Shown here in pieces: positions 1 to 7,324 of a DNA stretch of 15,476 nucleotides. The position numbers were made by a program, and so were the translations under genes. The notes beneath the pieces were generated by a model. The model was not told the origin of the DNA. It was given only the letters and a program-made list of their open reading frames with translations, and did not search any database. The stretch's first letter is position 1, and every line of letters starts with the position of its first letter. Origin of the DNA: Bacteroidota bacterium (GTDB lineage Bacteria; Bacteroidota; Ignavibacteria; Ignavibacteriales; Melioribacteraceae); assembly GCA_023447335.1 (NCBI GenBank), contig JAEXOD010000148.1:1-15476 (forward strand). The letters are read 5' to 3'.

Positions 1-104
1 CGTTCCACCGTTTCACTGTTTCACCGTTCCACCGTTTCACCGTTCCACCGTTTCACTGTTCCACTGTTTCTCCGTTCCACCGTTTCACTGTTCCACTTTT
101 CCAC
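1..104. repeat. Tandem array of an 8-bp unit, consensus YGTTYCAC
   Basis: Thirteen consecutive octamers can be laid end to end from base 1: CGTTCCAC, CGTTTCAC, TGTTTCAC and so on. Nearly all variation is C/T at unit positions 1 and 5; the exceptions are TGTTTCTC at 65-72 and TTTTCCAC at 97-104. A degenerate fourteenth unit (CCTTCTAA) follows at 105-112. The array ends 11 bases before the stop codon of the gene at 116-1303 and continues off the left edge, so its full length is unknown. The unit has no spacers, so it is not a CRISPR. It looks like an intergenic simple-sequence repeat; its role is unknown. Confidence 0.9.
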
Positions 105-115
105 CCTTCTAACAC

Positions 116-1303
116 TTATTTTAAATAAATCATTTTTTTAGTGATAGATTTGTTAAGTGTTTGTAATCTATAAAAATATATTCCGCTTTTATTATCTTTT
201 GCATTCCAAGATAATTGGTGATTACCTGCGGGAATATATTTATCAATTAAAGTTGTAATTTCATTGCCTAATAAATCATAAATTTTTAATGTAACATACT
301 CGCTTTTATCTAGTGAAAACGTAATATTTGTTTCCGGATTAAAAGGATTTGGATAGTTTTGTTCTAAGTTAAATGAATAGTTATTAGTTTGTGTTGTTTC
401 ATTTATCTCTGTTAAGTTTACTAATTCGGATGCTAAAATACCCTCGTTTGTTAGGTTTAATTTTGTGTAGGTAGTAAATCCGCTAAAGGTTTCAATATAA
501 TTATCAATTAAAGAAACTTTATAAATTTGCTCATAATTACGTTTTATGGCAATATAAACCGAACGATTTAGAGGGTCAAAAATGAATGAGCAAATAGTTG
601 GGTATGAGCCGGATGTTTGTTTTGTTCGTTTCAAAACTTCCCAAGCATTTTCATATGTAAAGTTTAGATTATTTTGTGTTATGTAAGCGTAAGCAGATTG
701 GTATCTATCCGAACCGGTACCGGTTGTTAAAGTGTAGGGTTTCCCCCAGAATTTATGATTATTAAAATTAGTCATAACTATAAAATTTTCGCCGGTATTG
801 GTAATCATATTGGAATCTGCGCCGCTTTCAAAAACCGCTGCAGAACCATCTTTAGATGCAACTAGACTATGAAGTTTTATAAACGGAACTTGAATTAATC
901 GGTTATTTGTTGATTTCAAAAACGTCTTTAAGGTATCAACCCTGCCGAAAAAGTCGGTTGAAACTCTAAATAATCCTCCGTAATCAAGGGGTAATTCATT
1001 TGGTTTTAATGTAGCGGCAACCCCCGGGTAAACAAGTTGGCTTGTTGCTAAAAGCCCCCTTTCATTAAATCCGCAAGAAGTTAACCAACTACCGTTGGAA
1101 AGGAATTCTACATAAAATACTTTATATCCTTCGAATCTTTTTATCGAAAATTTAATTTCGGTATTTTGCCAATCAAGATTTAATCCGTAGTATGTATTAT
1201 TAAAATAAACCGCAAAACTTGTACAAGGACAAATACTATCTGATAAAAAAACAATAAATAGTACTATTATCCAAAATTTGTGATATGTAGATATTCGTTT
1301 CAT
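116..1303 (-). CDS. Secreted choloylglycine hydrolase/penicillin acylase-like Ntn hydrolase with T9SS sorting domain
   Basis: This is a 395-residue putative linear amide C-N hydrolase (Ntn fold). An N-terminal hydrophobic stretch (residues 10-20) is an export signal. It is followed by C25-P26-C27-T28-S29-F30, where C27 matches the family's nucleophilic cysteine. G40-L41-N42-L43-D44-W45 matches the usual GRNLDW motif, but the catalytic-site arginine is leucine here. FNERGLLA (79-86), the asparagine in VMTNF (N179) and the arginine in SDRYQSA (R200) match the remaining conserved positions. Residues about 311-395 are a type A T9SS C-terminal domain (QNYPNPFNPETNITFSL, ending KKMIYLK), so export to the cell surface or medium is expected. 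The start has GGAT 6-7 bases upstream of the ATG. The family assignment is from motifs only. The substrate is unknown: bile salts, penicillin V, acyl-homoserine lactones or other amides are all possible in the family. Confidence 0.75.
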   Translation of the reverse strand: MKRISTYHKFWIIVLFIVFLSDSICPCTSFAVYFNNTYYGLNLDWQNTEIKFSIKRFEGYKVFYVEFLSNGSWLTSCGFNERGLLATSQLVYPGVAATLKPNELPLDYGGLFRVSTDFFGRVDTLKTFLKSTNNRLIQVPFIKLHSLVASKDGSAAVFESGADSNMITNTGENFIVMTNFNNHKFWGKPYTLTTGTGSDRYQSAYAYITQNNLNFTYENAWEVLKRTKQTSGSYPTICSFIFDPLNRSVYIAIKRNYEQIYKVSLIDNYIETFSGFTTYTKLNLTNEGILASELVNLTEINETTQTNNYSFNLEQNYPNPFNPETNITFSLDKSEYVTLKIYDLLGNEITTLIDKYIPAGNHQLSWNAKDNKSGIYFYRLQTLNKSITKKMIYLK

Positions 1304-1492
1304 ATTAAATCCAATTATTAACTTTAAATTTTCAATTAAAATGTGTTTAAGTATATATTAAAATATTTTACCAATTATTATAAGTAATTAAAGCAATAAT
1401 GAAATATAAAGTAAATAAGGATAGATAAAATATAGAAAATGATATTAGGTAAATAGAGATTATAAGCGGTATAAGTATGGTGTTTTTAAAAT

Positions 1493-2215
1493 TTAGCGCA
1501 TTGTTTCTTTTAATTTAGAGGCGTATCTTCTACTCATAATATGGGGTTCGCTTTCTCCCTTTAAATATACTTTAAAAGAAGAATTAAACCATTCTTCAAT
1601 TCTTTCGATAAATTCTAAGTTAACAATTGTATTTTTATGTATTCTTATAAATTTGTTATCAGGTAATCTTTCTTCCCATTCTTTTAAGTTTTTTAAAATT
1701 AATCCTTTAATTCCGTTCTTACAAAATATTTCGGAATAATTACCTGCAGAGTTTAGTTTATAAATATCACTAATTTTAATAAATTTATAAGAATTGTTTA
1801 ACATCAAAAAAAGTGTGTCTTCATGGCTTAATTTTTCAAAACTTTTTGGAATAAATTTAGTGCGATCAGTTATTTTTTGTAGAGTAATTTCAAATCGTTT
1901 TTTATTAACGGGTTTAAGAAGATAATCAATAGCATCTAATTCAAAAGCTTTTATAGCATGTTCATCGTATGCGGTAACAAAAATTATTTTAGTTTGTACG
2001 GGAATGCTTTTTACAAGCTCAAGGCCGGTTTTCCCGGGCATTTGAATATCCAAAAAAACTAAATTGCATTTATTGTTTTTTAAATATTCTTCGGCTTCGT
2101 TTACTGTTGAAGCTTCGTAAATAACTTCAATTTCGTCATAGTCTTTTAATAATGCTTTTAAATCTTCTCTTGCTAAAGGTTCGTCATCAACTATTATTGC
2201 TTTTAACGGAATCAT
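1493..2215 (-). CDS. LytTR-family DNA-binding response regulator
   Basis: A 240-residue response regulator of the LytR/AlgR type. The receiver domain is residues 4-120, with acidic D10-D11, phospho-acceptor D56 in FLDIQMPG, T81 and K101 in LLKPVN. The LytTR DNA-binding domain is about 135-238, with the typical RIHKNTIVNLEFI (191-203) and SRRYASKLK (228-236). An in-frame TTG lies five codons upstream (2230). The ATG at 2215 is preferred because GAGAAG stands 7 bases before it, while the TTG has nothing comparable. It overlaps the end of the upstream kinase gene by 29 bases, so the two are probably translationally coupled. It is expected to be phosphorylated by that LytS-type kinase and to bind promoter DNA. 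Its target genes are not evident here. Confidence 0.93.
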   Translation of the reverse strand: MIPLKAIIVDDEPLAREDLKALLKDYDEIEVIYEASTVNEAEEYLKNNKCNLVFLDIQMPGKTGLELVKSIPVQTKIIFVTAYDEHAIKAFELDAIDYLLKPVNKKRFEITLQKITDRTKFIPKSFEKLSHEDTLFLMLNNSYKFIKISDIYKLNSAGNYSEIFCKNGIKGLILKNLKEWEERLPDNKFIRIHKNTIVNLEFIERIEEWFNSSFKVYLKGESEPHIMSRRYASKLKETMR

Positions 2216-2987
2216 CGATAATCTTCTCAAAAATAGTTATTTGAATTACTACAAAGTTTTCTAATTCAAATATACTAAATTTGCTTCTATTAGGATATAC
2301 TAAATTTAATCTCTCGTTAATGTTTTGTAATCCTGTTTTTGTGCTATCGGGTGAATCAACTTCCGGTTTAATAAGTTCACCCGTATTTTTTACTTCAATA
2401 AATAAATCGTTTTTAATTAAAGTAACGGTTAAAAAAATCTTTAAAGGCAATTTGGATGTTTTCATCCCATATTTTATAGCATTATCTATTAAAGGATGAA
2501 TAAGAAAAGGGGGAATTAAATAACTTTCTGCAGGTTTATCAATATTATATGTAAATTCAATATTATCGGCAAATCGAATTTTTTCGATTTCGGTGTAGTT
2601 CTTTATTGCCTCAATTTCGGTAATTAGCGGAACGGTAATATTGTTTTTCATTAATAGCGAATATCTGTAAAACTCGGCTATTTTACCTACCATATCAACA
2701 GCCAAATCTTGATTACTTCTAATTAAAGCTCGAAGAGAACTAAACGAGTTAAATAAAAAATGAGGATTAATTTGATATCTTAATAATTGTAAGCGAGCAG
2801 CTTGTGCCAAATATTCCGCTTTTTGTGTCCTCTCTTTTTCTTGTGAAAAATCGAACCATAATTTAATTCCGAAATAAAGCATGCTCCATGCAAGCATTAT
2901 GGGGAATAATTGGGTCATTCTAAACATTAAGTTAGTAGATGAAAAAGCTCTGTTTACTAATTCAGAAAAACTTATTTTTGAAAACAA
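2187..2987 (-). CDS. LytS/YehU-type sensor histidine kinase, C-terminal catalytic part (5' end in another frame)
   Basis: This frame holds a last membrane helix (about residues 27-46, counted from a TTG at 2987), a short coiled linker with EKERTQKAEYLAQAARLQ, and a His_kinase domain (PF06580 type). The phospho-acceptor H76 lies in YQINPHFLFNSFSSLRALI, and a HATPase region has the N-box PLIDNAIKYG (N169). The reading frame is open upstream without a good start, back to a stop at 3075-3077. The missing membrane helices lie in the overlapping frame at 2972-3301. Family members normally carry membrane helices and kinase in one chain of about 350-400 residues, so this is most likely the 3' portion of a frameshifted gene rather than a separate protein. 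The glycine-rich lid reads STKTGLQN, where relatives have a pattern like GxGxGLxN. It overlaps the downstream LytTR regulator gene, its expected partner. Confidence 0.85.
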   Translation of the reverse strand: MFSKISFSELVNRAFSSTNLMFRMTQLFPIMLAWSMLYFGIKLWFDFSQEKERTQKAEYLAQAARLQLLRYQINPHFLFNSFSSLRALIRSNQDLAVDMVGKIAEFYRYSLLMKNNITVPLITEIEAIKNYTEIEKIRFADNIEFTYNIDKPAESYLIPPFLIHPLIDNAIKYGMKTSKLPLKIFLTVTLIKNDLFIEVKNTGELIKPEVDSPDSTKTGLQNINERLNLVYPNRSKFSIFELENFVVIQITIFEKIIDDSVKSNNS

Positions 2988-3301
2988 ATAATAGTTATAT
3001 GCGAAAAACCGTACAGTAATATAGCTCCGAGAGCCGAAAAAATTATAACAAATCCCAATATGTAAATAATGGATTTATTTTTTGAATATATAAATTTATA
3101 AAAAAAACGCATTAAAATAGTAACAAAAAAACCTGTGAACCACTGCGATGCGTTTGCTAGATAAGCATAAAAAGAATAGCTAATTTTCATCCAAAATGTT
3201 AAAATAACGGAATCGGCACTGATAAGTAAAAACCATCCGATTAAATTAACCAAATAAAAGGACGGAAGTTTTTCAAACGTCAGTTTTTTTTCGATAAACA
3301 T
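2972..3301 (-). CDS. LytS/YehU-type sensor kinase, N-terminal membrane part (truncated by frameshift)
   Basis: A 109-codon frame encoding three hydrophobic segments: about residues 15-37 (FYLVNLIGWFLL...), 44-70 and 79-98 (IIYILGFVIIFSALGAILLY). It has no catalytic domain. The pattern matches the membrane sensor portion that precedes the kinase domain in Bacteroidota/Ignavibacteria LytS-like kinases. The frame ends at 2972, inside the open frame of the kinase portion. Adding one base in the five-base homopolymer at 3004-3008 (T on the coding strand) joins residue F99 to F-A-Y-N-Y-Y and then to the kinase frame. That gives one chain of about 371 residues. The ATG at 3301 has a weak GAG about 8 bases upstream. 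It could be a true pseudogene, a phase-variable gene, a programmed frameshift or a sequencing error; the sequence alone cannot separate these. Confidence 0.75.
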   Translation of the reverse strand: MFIEKKLTFEKLPSFYLVNLIGWFLLISADSVILTFWMKISYSFYAYLANASQWFTGFFVTILMRFFYKFIYSKNKSIIYILGFVIIFSALGAILLYGFSHITIICFQK

Positions 3302-3346
3302 TAATACTCGATATGAATAATTTTAAAATAGTGATTTTAAAATAAA

Positions 3347-3379
3347 AAAACCGCCATAAATTTTTGTTATGACGGTTTT
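3347..3379 (-). terminator. Intrinsic terminator of the BNR-protein gene
   Basis: The left arm at 3347-3359 and right arm at 3367-3379 form a 13-bp stem with one mismatch (core CCGCCATAA against TTATGACGG) around a 7-base loop. Read on the minus strand, the stem is followed by a run of seven or more T. It starts 15 bases after the stop of the gene at 3394-6873. It separates that gene from the kinase/regulator pair at 1493-3301. Confidence 0.85.
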
Positions 3380-3393
3380 AATATTTCTCTTTT

Positions 3394-6300
3394 TTACTTT
3401 ATTAATATCATTTTAGATGTTTTAATGAAGTTTTTGGCTAAATTGGAAAGCGATTTTGCCTCAATTCTATAATAATAAATACCGCTGGATACAGGATTAC
3501 CGTGGTTGTTTAAACCGTTCCAAGTTAATCTATAATAGCCCGGACTTGAATAAGTGTTGCTTAGTTTGGCAATCTGAGTTCCGATTTGGTCATATATTGT
3601 AATACTTACCGAAGAGGCTTCGGGAATTCCGAATTTGATATTAGTTGTAGGGTTAAACGGATTGGGATAGTTTCCTAATAATTCAAATTCAACCGGAAAT
3701 CCTAAATTATCTTCTGTAACATCCGTAAATTCTATTGTTTTGAATTTATTGATTGAACTATATTTACTTTTGGATTCTGAATTTACTGCTCTAACCTTCC
3801 AAAAATAATACTTGTTAATTTGCAAATTGTTTAGTTCAAATTCATTTGTTACTAAATTGCTATCATCAACAACGGTTTGAGAGGCTCCGAAAAAGATGGT
3901 TTTTGCAACTTGCAAGTGATATTTTTCTGCTCCGTAAACAGAATTCCATTTTAAGTTAACATTTAAAGGAACGTTTACTGCTTCATGCTCCGGATATACT
4001 AATGAGGGTTTTGACATCATTGTTTTGAATTTATACGTGTTTGATGATATTTCCGGAACAAGTTCATTTCTTGTAGATACGGCGTAATAATAATTTTGAT
4101 AACCTGCCAACGAGTTAATTTCAACAGTATTTGATTCAATTAAACTATCTAAATAAACTATATTTGAAAGAGCCGAGTCTGATGCAATGCGTAATGTGTA
4201 ATATTGTGTGCCTATTACTTTTTGCCATTCAAATTTTGCCGGTTCATGGTCAAACTCAACGCTATTATTTGCCGGAGAAATTAAGTTTGCTTTTGTTAAA
4301 TTTACAACTTTAAACGGTTGTGAGTTAATTTGTGTAGTTTGAGGATTTTGAGAATCTTCAATTTTAATAAAGCAACTATCTGCGGTTCCTAGTGGAATAA
4401 GCCATGAATATTGATTTTGATTAGCATTGTAATTTGTTACAATTGGTTGCCAAGTTAATTTATTATCTTTTGAATAATAAATATTAAGATTTTCTATGCT
4501 ATTAGAAAACCAACTTATATTTACTCGACTTCCGTTTACTAAAGTAGCTCCTCCGTAAGGTTCAACCATATTTATAAATGCAAAATTAGCTTCGGGTAAT
4601 TCATATTCAAAAGCAGAAAGACCATAAGTTCCTGCGCGTAAAAGGCGTGTTGTACCATATTCAACATAATCTAAAACCAAAACGGGAACTATCGGCATAT
4701 TTGAGCCCATTCGTGTCCAGTTTATTCCGCCGTTGGATGTTTGGTAAACTCCAAAATCATTGGCTACGTACATAGTGCCGGGAATTTTAGGGTCAATAAT
4801 TATGTCGTTGTGGGGAATATTTGGTAAATCTCCAGAAATACTTGTCCAATTTAATCCTAAATCAGTTGATTTATAAATCTTACCTGAATTAAAACCTGAA
4901 CGGACAACGTAAACCGTATTTCTTTCAAAAGGATCTGTTTTTACGCTTGGTACAAATCTAGGGGCGTCCGGAATATTGGTCTGAACTCTAGTCCAGTTTA
5001 CGCCTTCATTAGTGGATACGGCAATAACAGGATTTGCGATATAGCTGTTACCTCCCGCAGCCAAAATCATAATTTCGGGGAAATTTTTATTTTGTGCCAT
5101 AGTGTTAATTCCTTGCGGAAAGGATTCGCTAATAACTTCCCAAGTTTGACCGGCATTTGTTGATTTGCGTAATTTTCTTGAAGCCACATATAAAATATTA
5201 TGATTAGTAGGATGCATAAAAAACGGAGCGGTCCAGTAAGGGTTTTCGTCTGCAGCGTAATTTGGAGAGATGCTGGAAAACGAACCAAAAATCCCGCCAT
5301 TTAAACTTTTAAGAATTGAACCGTATTGAATGCTTGAATACACGATATTTGGATTTGTGTAATCGTAAAAGTTAATCATTCCGTCTCCGGTTGTAGTTAA
5401 TTCCCAGTTTGTAGCCCCACCGTTTAATGTTCTAAAATTTCCGTTATCTTGTGCACCTCCAATTAAAATATCTCTATTTGTAGGATGTGAAGCCAAGCCG
5501 TAGAACTGAATGGTAGCTATTCCGTTGTTTTTGTGATCCCAGCTAACTCCTCCGTCTGTTGACCTAAAAATACCACCGTCACTTACAATATAGACGGTCT
5601 TATTATTAGAGGGGGAAAAGAGGATTCTATGATAATCGCAATGTACCGGGCTTCCCCATACATCATTTGAACCTTGGATGCGTTCAACATTAAATGTATT
5701 TCCGTCTGTCATTTTGTGTAACTCGACATTTCCGGCAAAAACATAATTAGGGTTTTCCGGATCTACGGCTATGCATAAATCGTATCCTCCTTGATCATAC
5801 CAATTTAATGAAGCATGGTAACCTGCCAAAGGATTATTCTGAGCACACTTTGACCAAGTTTCTCCGCCATTTGTTGTTTTATAAGCAGAACTTCCGGTTC
5901 CTCCGAAAATTATTGAGTATATTACTGAAGGCGAAGAAGTACATAAACTAATGTGCATCCTTCCGATTGAGCTTGATGTAGGAAGACCTGAAGAACTTTT
6001 TACCCAAGTTAAACCTTTATCGTTAGATACATAAAATCCGGATGAGGCATTGGCTCCTCCCACTGCGGCATATACCTTGTTGGGGTCTGTTGGGTGAACG
6101 GCAATATCAAAAGCACTATAAGCAACTAATGTGTTAGTCCAAGTTTGTCCTTTATCGGTACTTGTCCAAACACCCGTATTATTTAAAGTTCCAAGATAAT
6201 AATTAGCATTTGTAAGGGCTGCATAAACAAAGTTGTTATTATGGGGATTTACGACAATATCTCCGGTGTGTGTATAATTTCCTAATTCGGGGGCTATTTG

Positions 6301-6873
6301 TGTCCAAGTAGTACCGGCATCGGTCGTTTTATAGATACCGTCACCATAGTAAATAGTAGGAGCCAAACCGTGGAAAGATTCACCTGTACCGGCATAAACA
6401 GTGTTAGGGTCAATCGGATCGATTGCAATTGCCCCAAAAGTGTTAGTTGTAAATGTTGAACTAATACTTGTCCAAGAATCGCCTCCGTTCGTGGTTTTCC
6501 ATAATCCGCCTGAAGCCGTACCTAAGTACACTATATCGGGATTTGTAGGATGTACGTCAATTCCTCGGCATCTGCCGCTGCTAACACCCCAATGGGAAGG
6601 GAAATATGAAATTATCCCCTTAGGACCCAGCGGTAACCATGAATTTTTTGAATATTCGTGTGAATACAAGGTTTTTGCTCTTTCGGTTTTATATTCTGCA
6701 TTTAATTGTGTAACGCAGATAGTATCGTAAGGTGCGGCACGCTGTTTAAAAAACCACTCGGCACGCTTAAAATACTTGCGGCTTTTAACATTTTCGGCTA
6801 CATTTTCCCATTGACCGAATGAGGATGTCAATGTTCCTAAAATAAAGATAATTAAAAAATGAAACGACTTCAT
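3394..6873 (-). CDS. Giant secreted Asp-box (BNR/sortilin-like) beta-propeller protein with Fn3-like modules and T9SS sorting domain
   Basis: A 1159-residue exported protein. It has a signal peptide at 1-20 (cleavage near SSFG-QW). Residues about 80-755 hold many blades of the Asp-box type, with motifs S/T-x-D/N-x-G-x-T/S/N-W at about 127-134, 183-190, 238-245, 283-290, 333-340, 438-445, 571-578, 620-627, 669-676 and 712-719. They alternate with phrases like HPTNPDIVYLGTASGG. Residues about 770-1045 look like three beta-sandwich modules; the last two resemble Fn3 (FEWQKV..., LKWNSV...). Residues about 1062-1159 are the T9SS type A tail (NYPNPFNPTTNIKFGI). No glycosidase or sialidase catalytic residues can be assigned, so it may be a binding or adhesion scaffold at the cell surface. 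ATG at 6873 has TAGG about 8 bases upstream. It appears monocistronic, with its own terminator at 3347-3379. Confidence 0.88.
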   Translation of the reverse strand: MKSFHFLIIFILGTLTSSFGQWENVAENVKSRKYFKRAEWFFKQRAAPYDTICVTQLNAEYKTERAKTLYSHEYSKNSWLPLGPKGIISYFPSHWGVSSGRCRGIDVHPTNPDIVYLGTASGGLWKTTNGGDSWTSISSTFTTNTFGAIAIDPIDPNTVYAGTGESFHGLAPTIYYGDGIYKTTDAGTTWTQIAPELGNYTHTGDIVVNPHNNNFVYAALTNANYYLGTLNNTGVWTSTDKGQTWTNTLVAYSAFDIAVHPTDPNKVYAAVGGANASSGFYVSNDKGLTWVKSSSGLPTSSSIGRMHISLCTSSPSVIYSIIFGGTGSSAYKTTNGGETWSKCAQNNPLAGYHASLNWYDQGGYDLCIAVDPENPNYVFAGNVELHKMTDGNTFNVERIQGSNDVWGSPVHCDYHRILFSPSNNKTVYIVSDGGIFRSTDGGVSWDHKNNGIATIQFYGLASHPTNRDILIGGAQDNGNFRTLNGGATNWELTTTGDGMINFYDYTNPNIVYSSIQYGSILKSLNGGIFGSFSSISPNYAADENPYWTAPFFMHPTNHNILYVASRKLRKSTNAGQTWEVISESFPQGINTMAQNKNFPEIMILAAGGNSYIANPVIAVSTNEGVNWTRVQTNIPDAPRFVPSVKTDPFERNTVYVVRSGFNSGKIYKSTDLGLNWTSISGDLPNIPHNDIIIDPKIPGTMYVANDFGVYQTSNGGINWTRMGSNMPIVPVLVLDYVEYGTTRLLRAGTYGLSAFEYELPEANFAFINMVEPYGGATLVNGSRVNISWFSNSIENLNIYYSKDNKLTWQPIVTNYNANQNQYSWLIPLGTADSCFIKIEDSQNPQTTQINSQPFKVVNLTKANLISPANNSVEFDHEPAKFEWQKVIGTQYYTLRIASDSALSNIVYLDSLIESNTVEINSLAGYQNYYYAVSTRNELVPEISSNTYKFKTMMSKPSLVYPEHEAVNVPLNVNLKWNSVYGAEKYHLQVAKTIFFGASQTVVDDSNLVTNEFELNNLQINKYYFWKVRAVNSESKSKYSSINKFKTIEFTDVTEDNLGFPVEFELLGNYPNPFNPTTNIKFGIPEASSVSITIYDQIGTQIAKLSNTYSSPGYYRLTWNGLNNHGNPVSSGIYYYRIEAKSLSNLAKNFIKTSKMILIK

Positions 6874-6981
6874 GATAGTGCCTATTAATTTATGATAAAA
6901 ATATAAAATTCCGAAATATCTTTAGACGTTAGTAAAATTAAAGTGTTGCAAAGATAATTGTATAATATTAGGTTAACCATT

Positions 6982-7017
6982 ATAAAATGATTAGAGGTTT
7001 ATAAAAATGATTAAAGG
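6982..7017. repeat. Imperfect direct repeat, about 16-17 bp, spaced about two helical turns
   Basis: ATAAAATGATTAGAGG at 6982-6997 recurs as ATAAAAATGATTAAAGG at 7001-7017, with one inserted A and one G-to-A change. The repeat period is about 20 bases, which would place a regulator on the same face of the helix. It lies about 110-145 bases upstream of the start at 6873 (-), so an operator is possible. In such AT-rich DNA chance or slippage is also plausible. Confidence 0.35.
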
Positions 7018-7212
7018 CAAATAATAGGAGCTTATTAAAAGCAGACCTGCTGTTCTAATTTTAAAAGCATCCAAACCACTTATTAACTTTTCTTAAATAA
7101 TTTAGTCTGTCAATAAATATATAGTGTTTTGTGAAAGGATGCATAAAGCGATTTGATGTTGGGCAAATAATAAACTTGTATTAATGCATTTAAGAAGGTA
7201 TATATTCCCAAA

Positions 7213-7242
7213 TTGGATTTGTTTTTTATTATAAAATATACT
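7213..7242 (+). promoter_or_regulatory. Candidate sigma-70-type promoter of the SUMF1-like gene
   Basis: TTGGAT at 7213-7218 and TATACT at 7237-7242 are spaced by 18 bases, 82 bases before the ATG at 7325. Matches to the general -35/-10 consensus are 4/6 and 5/6. The region is AT-rich and the promoter rules of this lineage may differ, so this is only a candidate. Confidence 0.3.
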
Positions 7243-7324
7243 AATTTATTAATTAAAATCCGATTAATTCTAAGACCGGTTTTATTTGCTACTAAAAATT
7301 ATACAACAAATAGGAACAATAAAA

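Larger units (their letters stand above)
6874..7324. other. Non-coding divergent intergenic region
   Basis: A 451-base AT-rich stretch separates the divergent genes at 6873 (-) and 7325 (+). I see no credible coding frame, tRNA or structured RNA. It holds an imperfect direct repeat (6982-7017), a small inverted repeat AGCAG-AC-CTGCT near 7039-7051, and a sigma-70-like promoter candidate for the plus-strand gene at 7213-7242. The promoter of the minus-strand gene must also be here but cannot be placed. Confidence 0.7.

Noticed and set aside
1..104. CRISPR array
   Set aside because: The units are 8 bp and contiguous, with no unique spacers and no cas genes nearby.
2216..2230. TTG start five codons upstream for the LytTR regulator
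   Set aside because: The ATG at 2215 has GAGAAG at a good distance and leaves the usual short N-terminus before the receiver domain.
6401..6730. Plus-strand open frame of 109 codons
   Set aside because: It is antisense to the Asp-box repeats of the secreted protein and shows only complementary composition.
7286..7324. Upstream start for the SUMF1-like protein
   Set aside because: The extra 13 residues would precede the signal peptide, and the ribosome site AGGAA fits the ATG at 7325.
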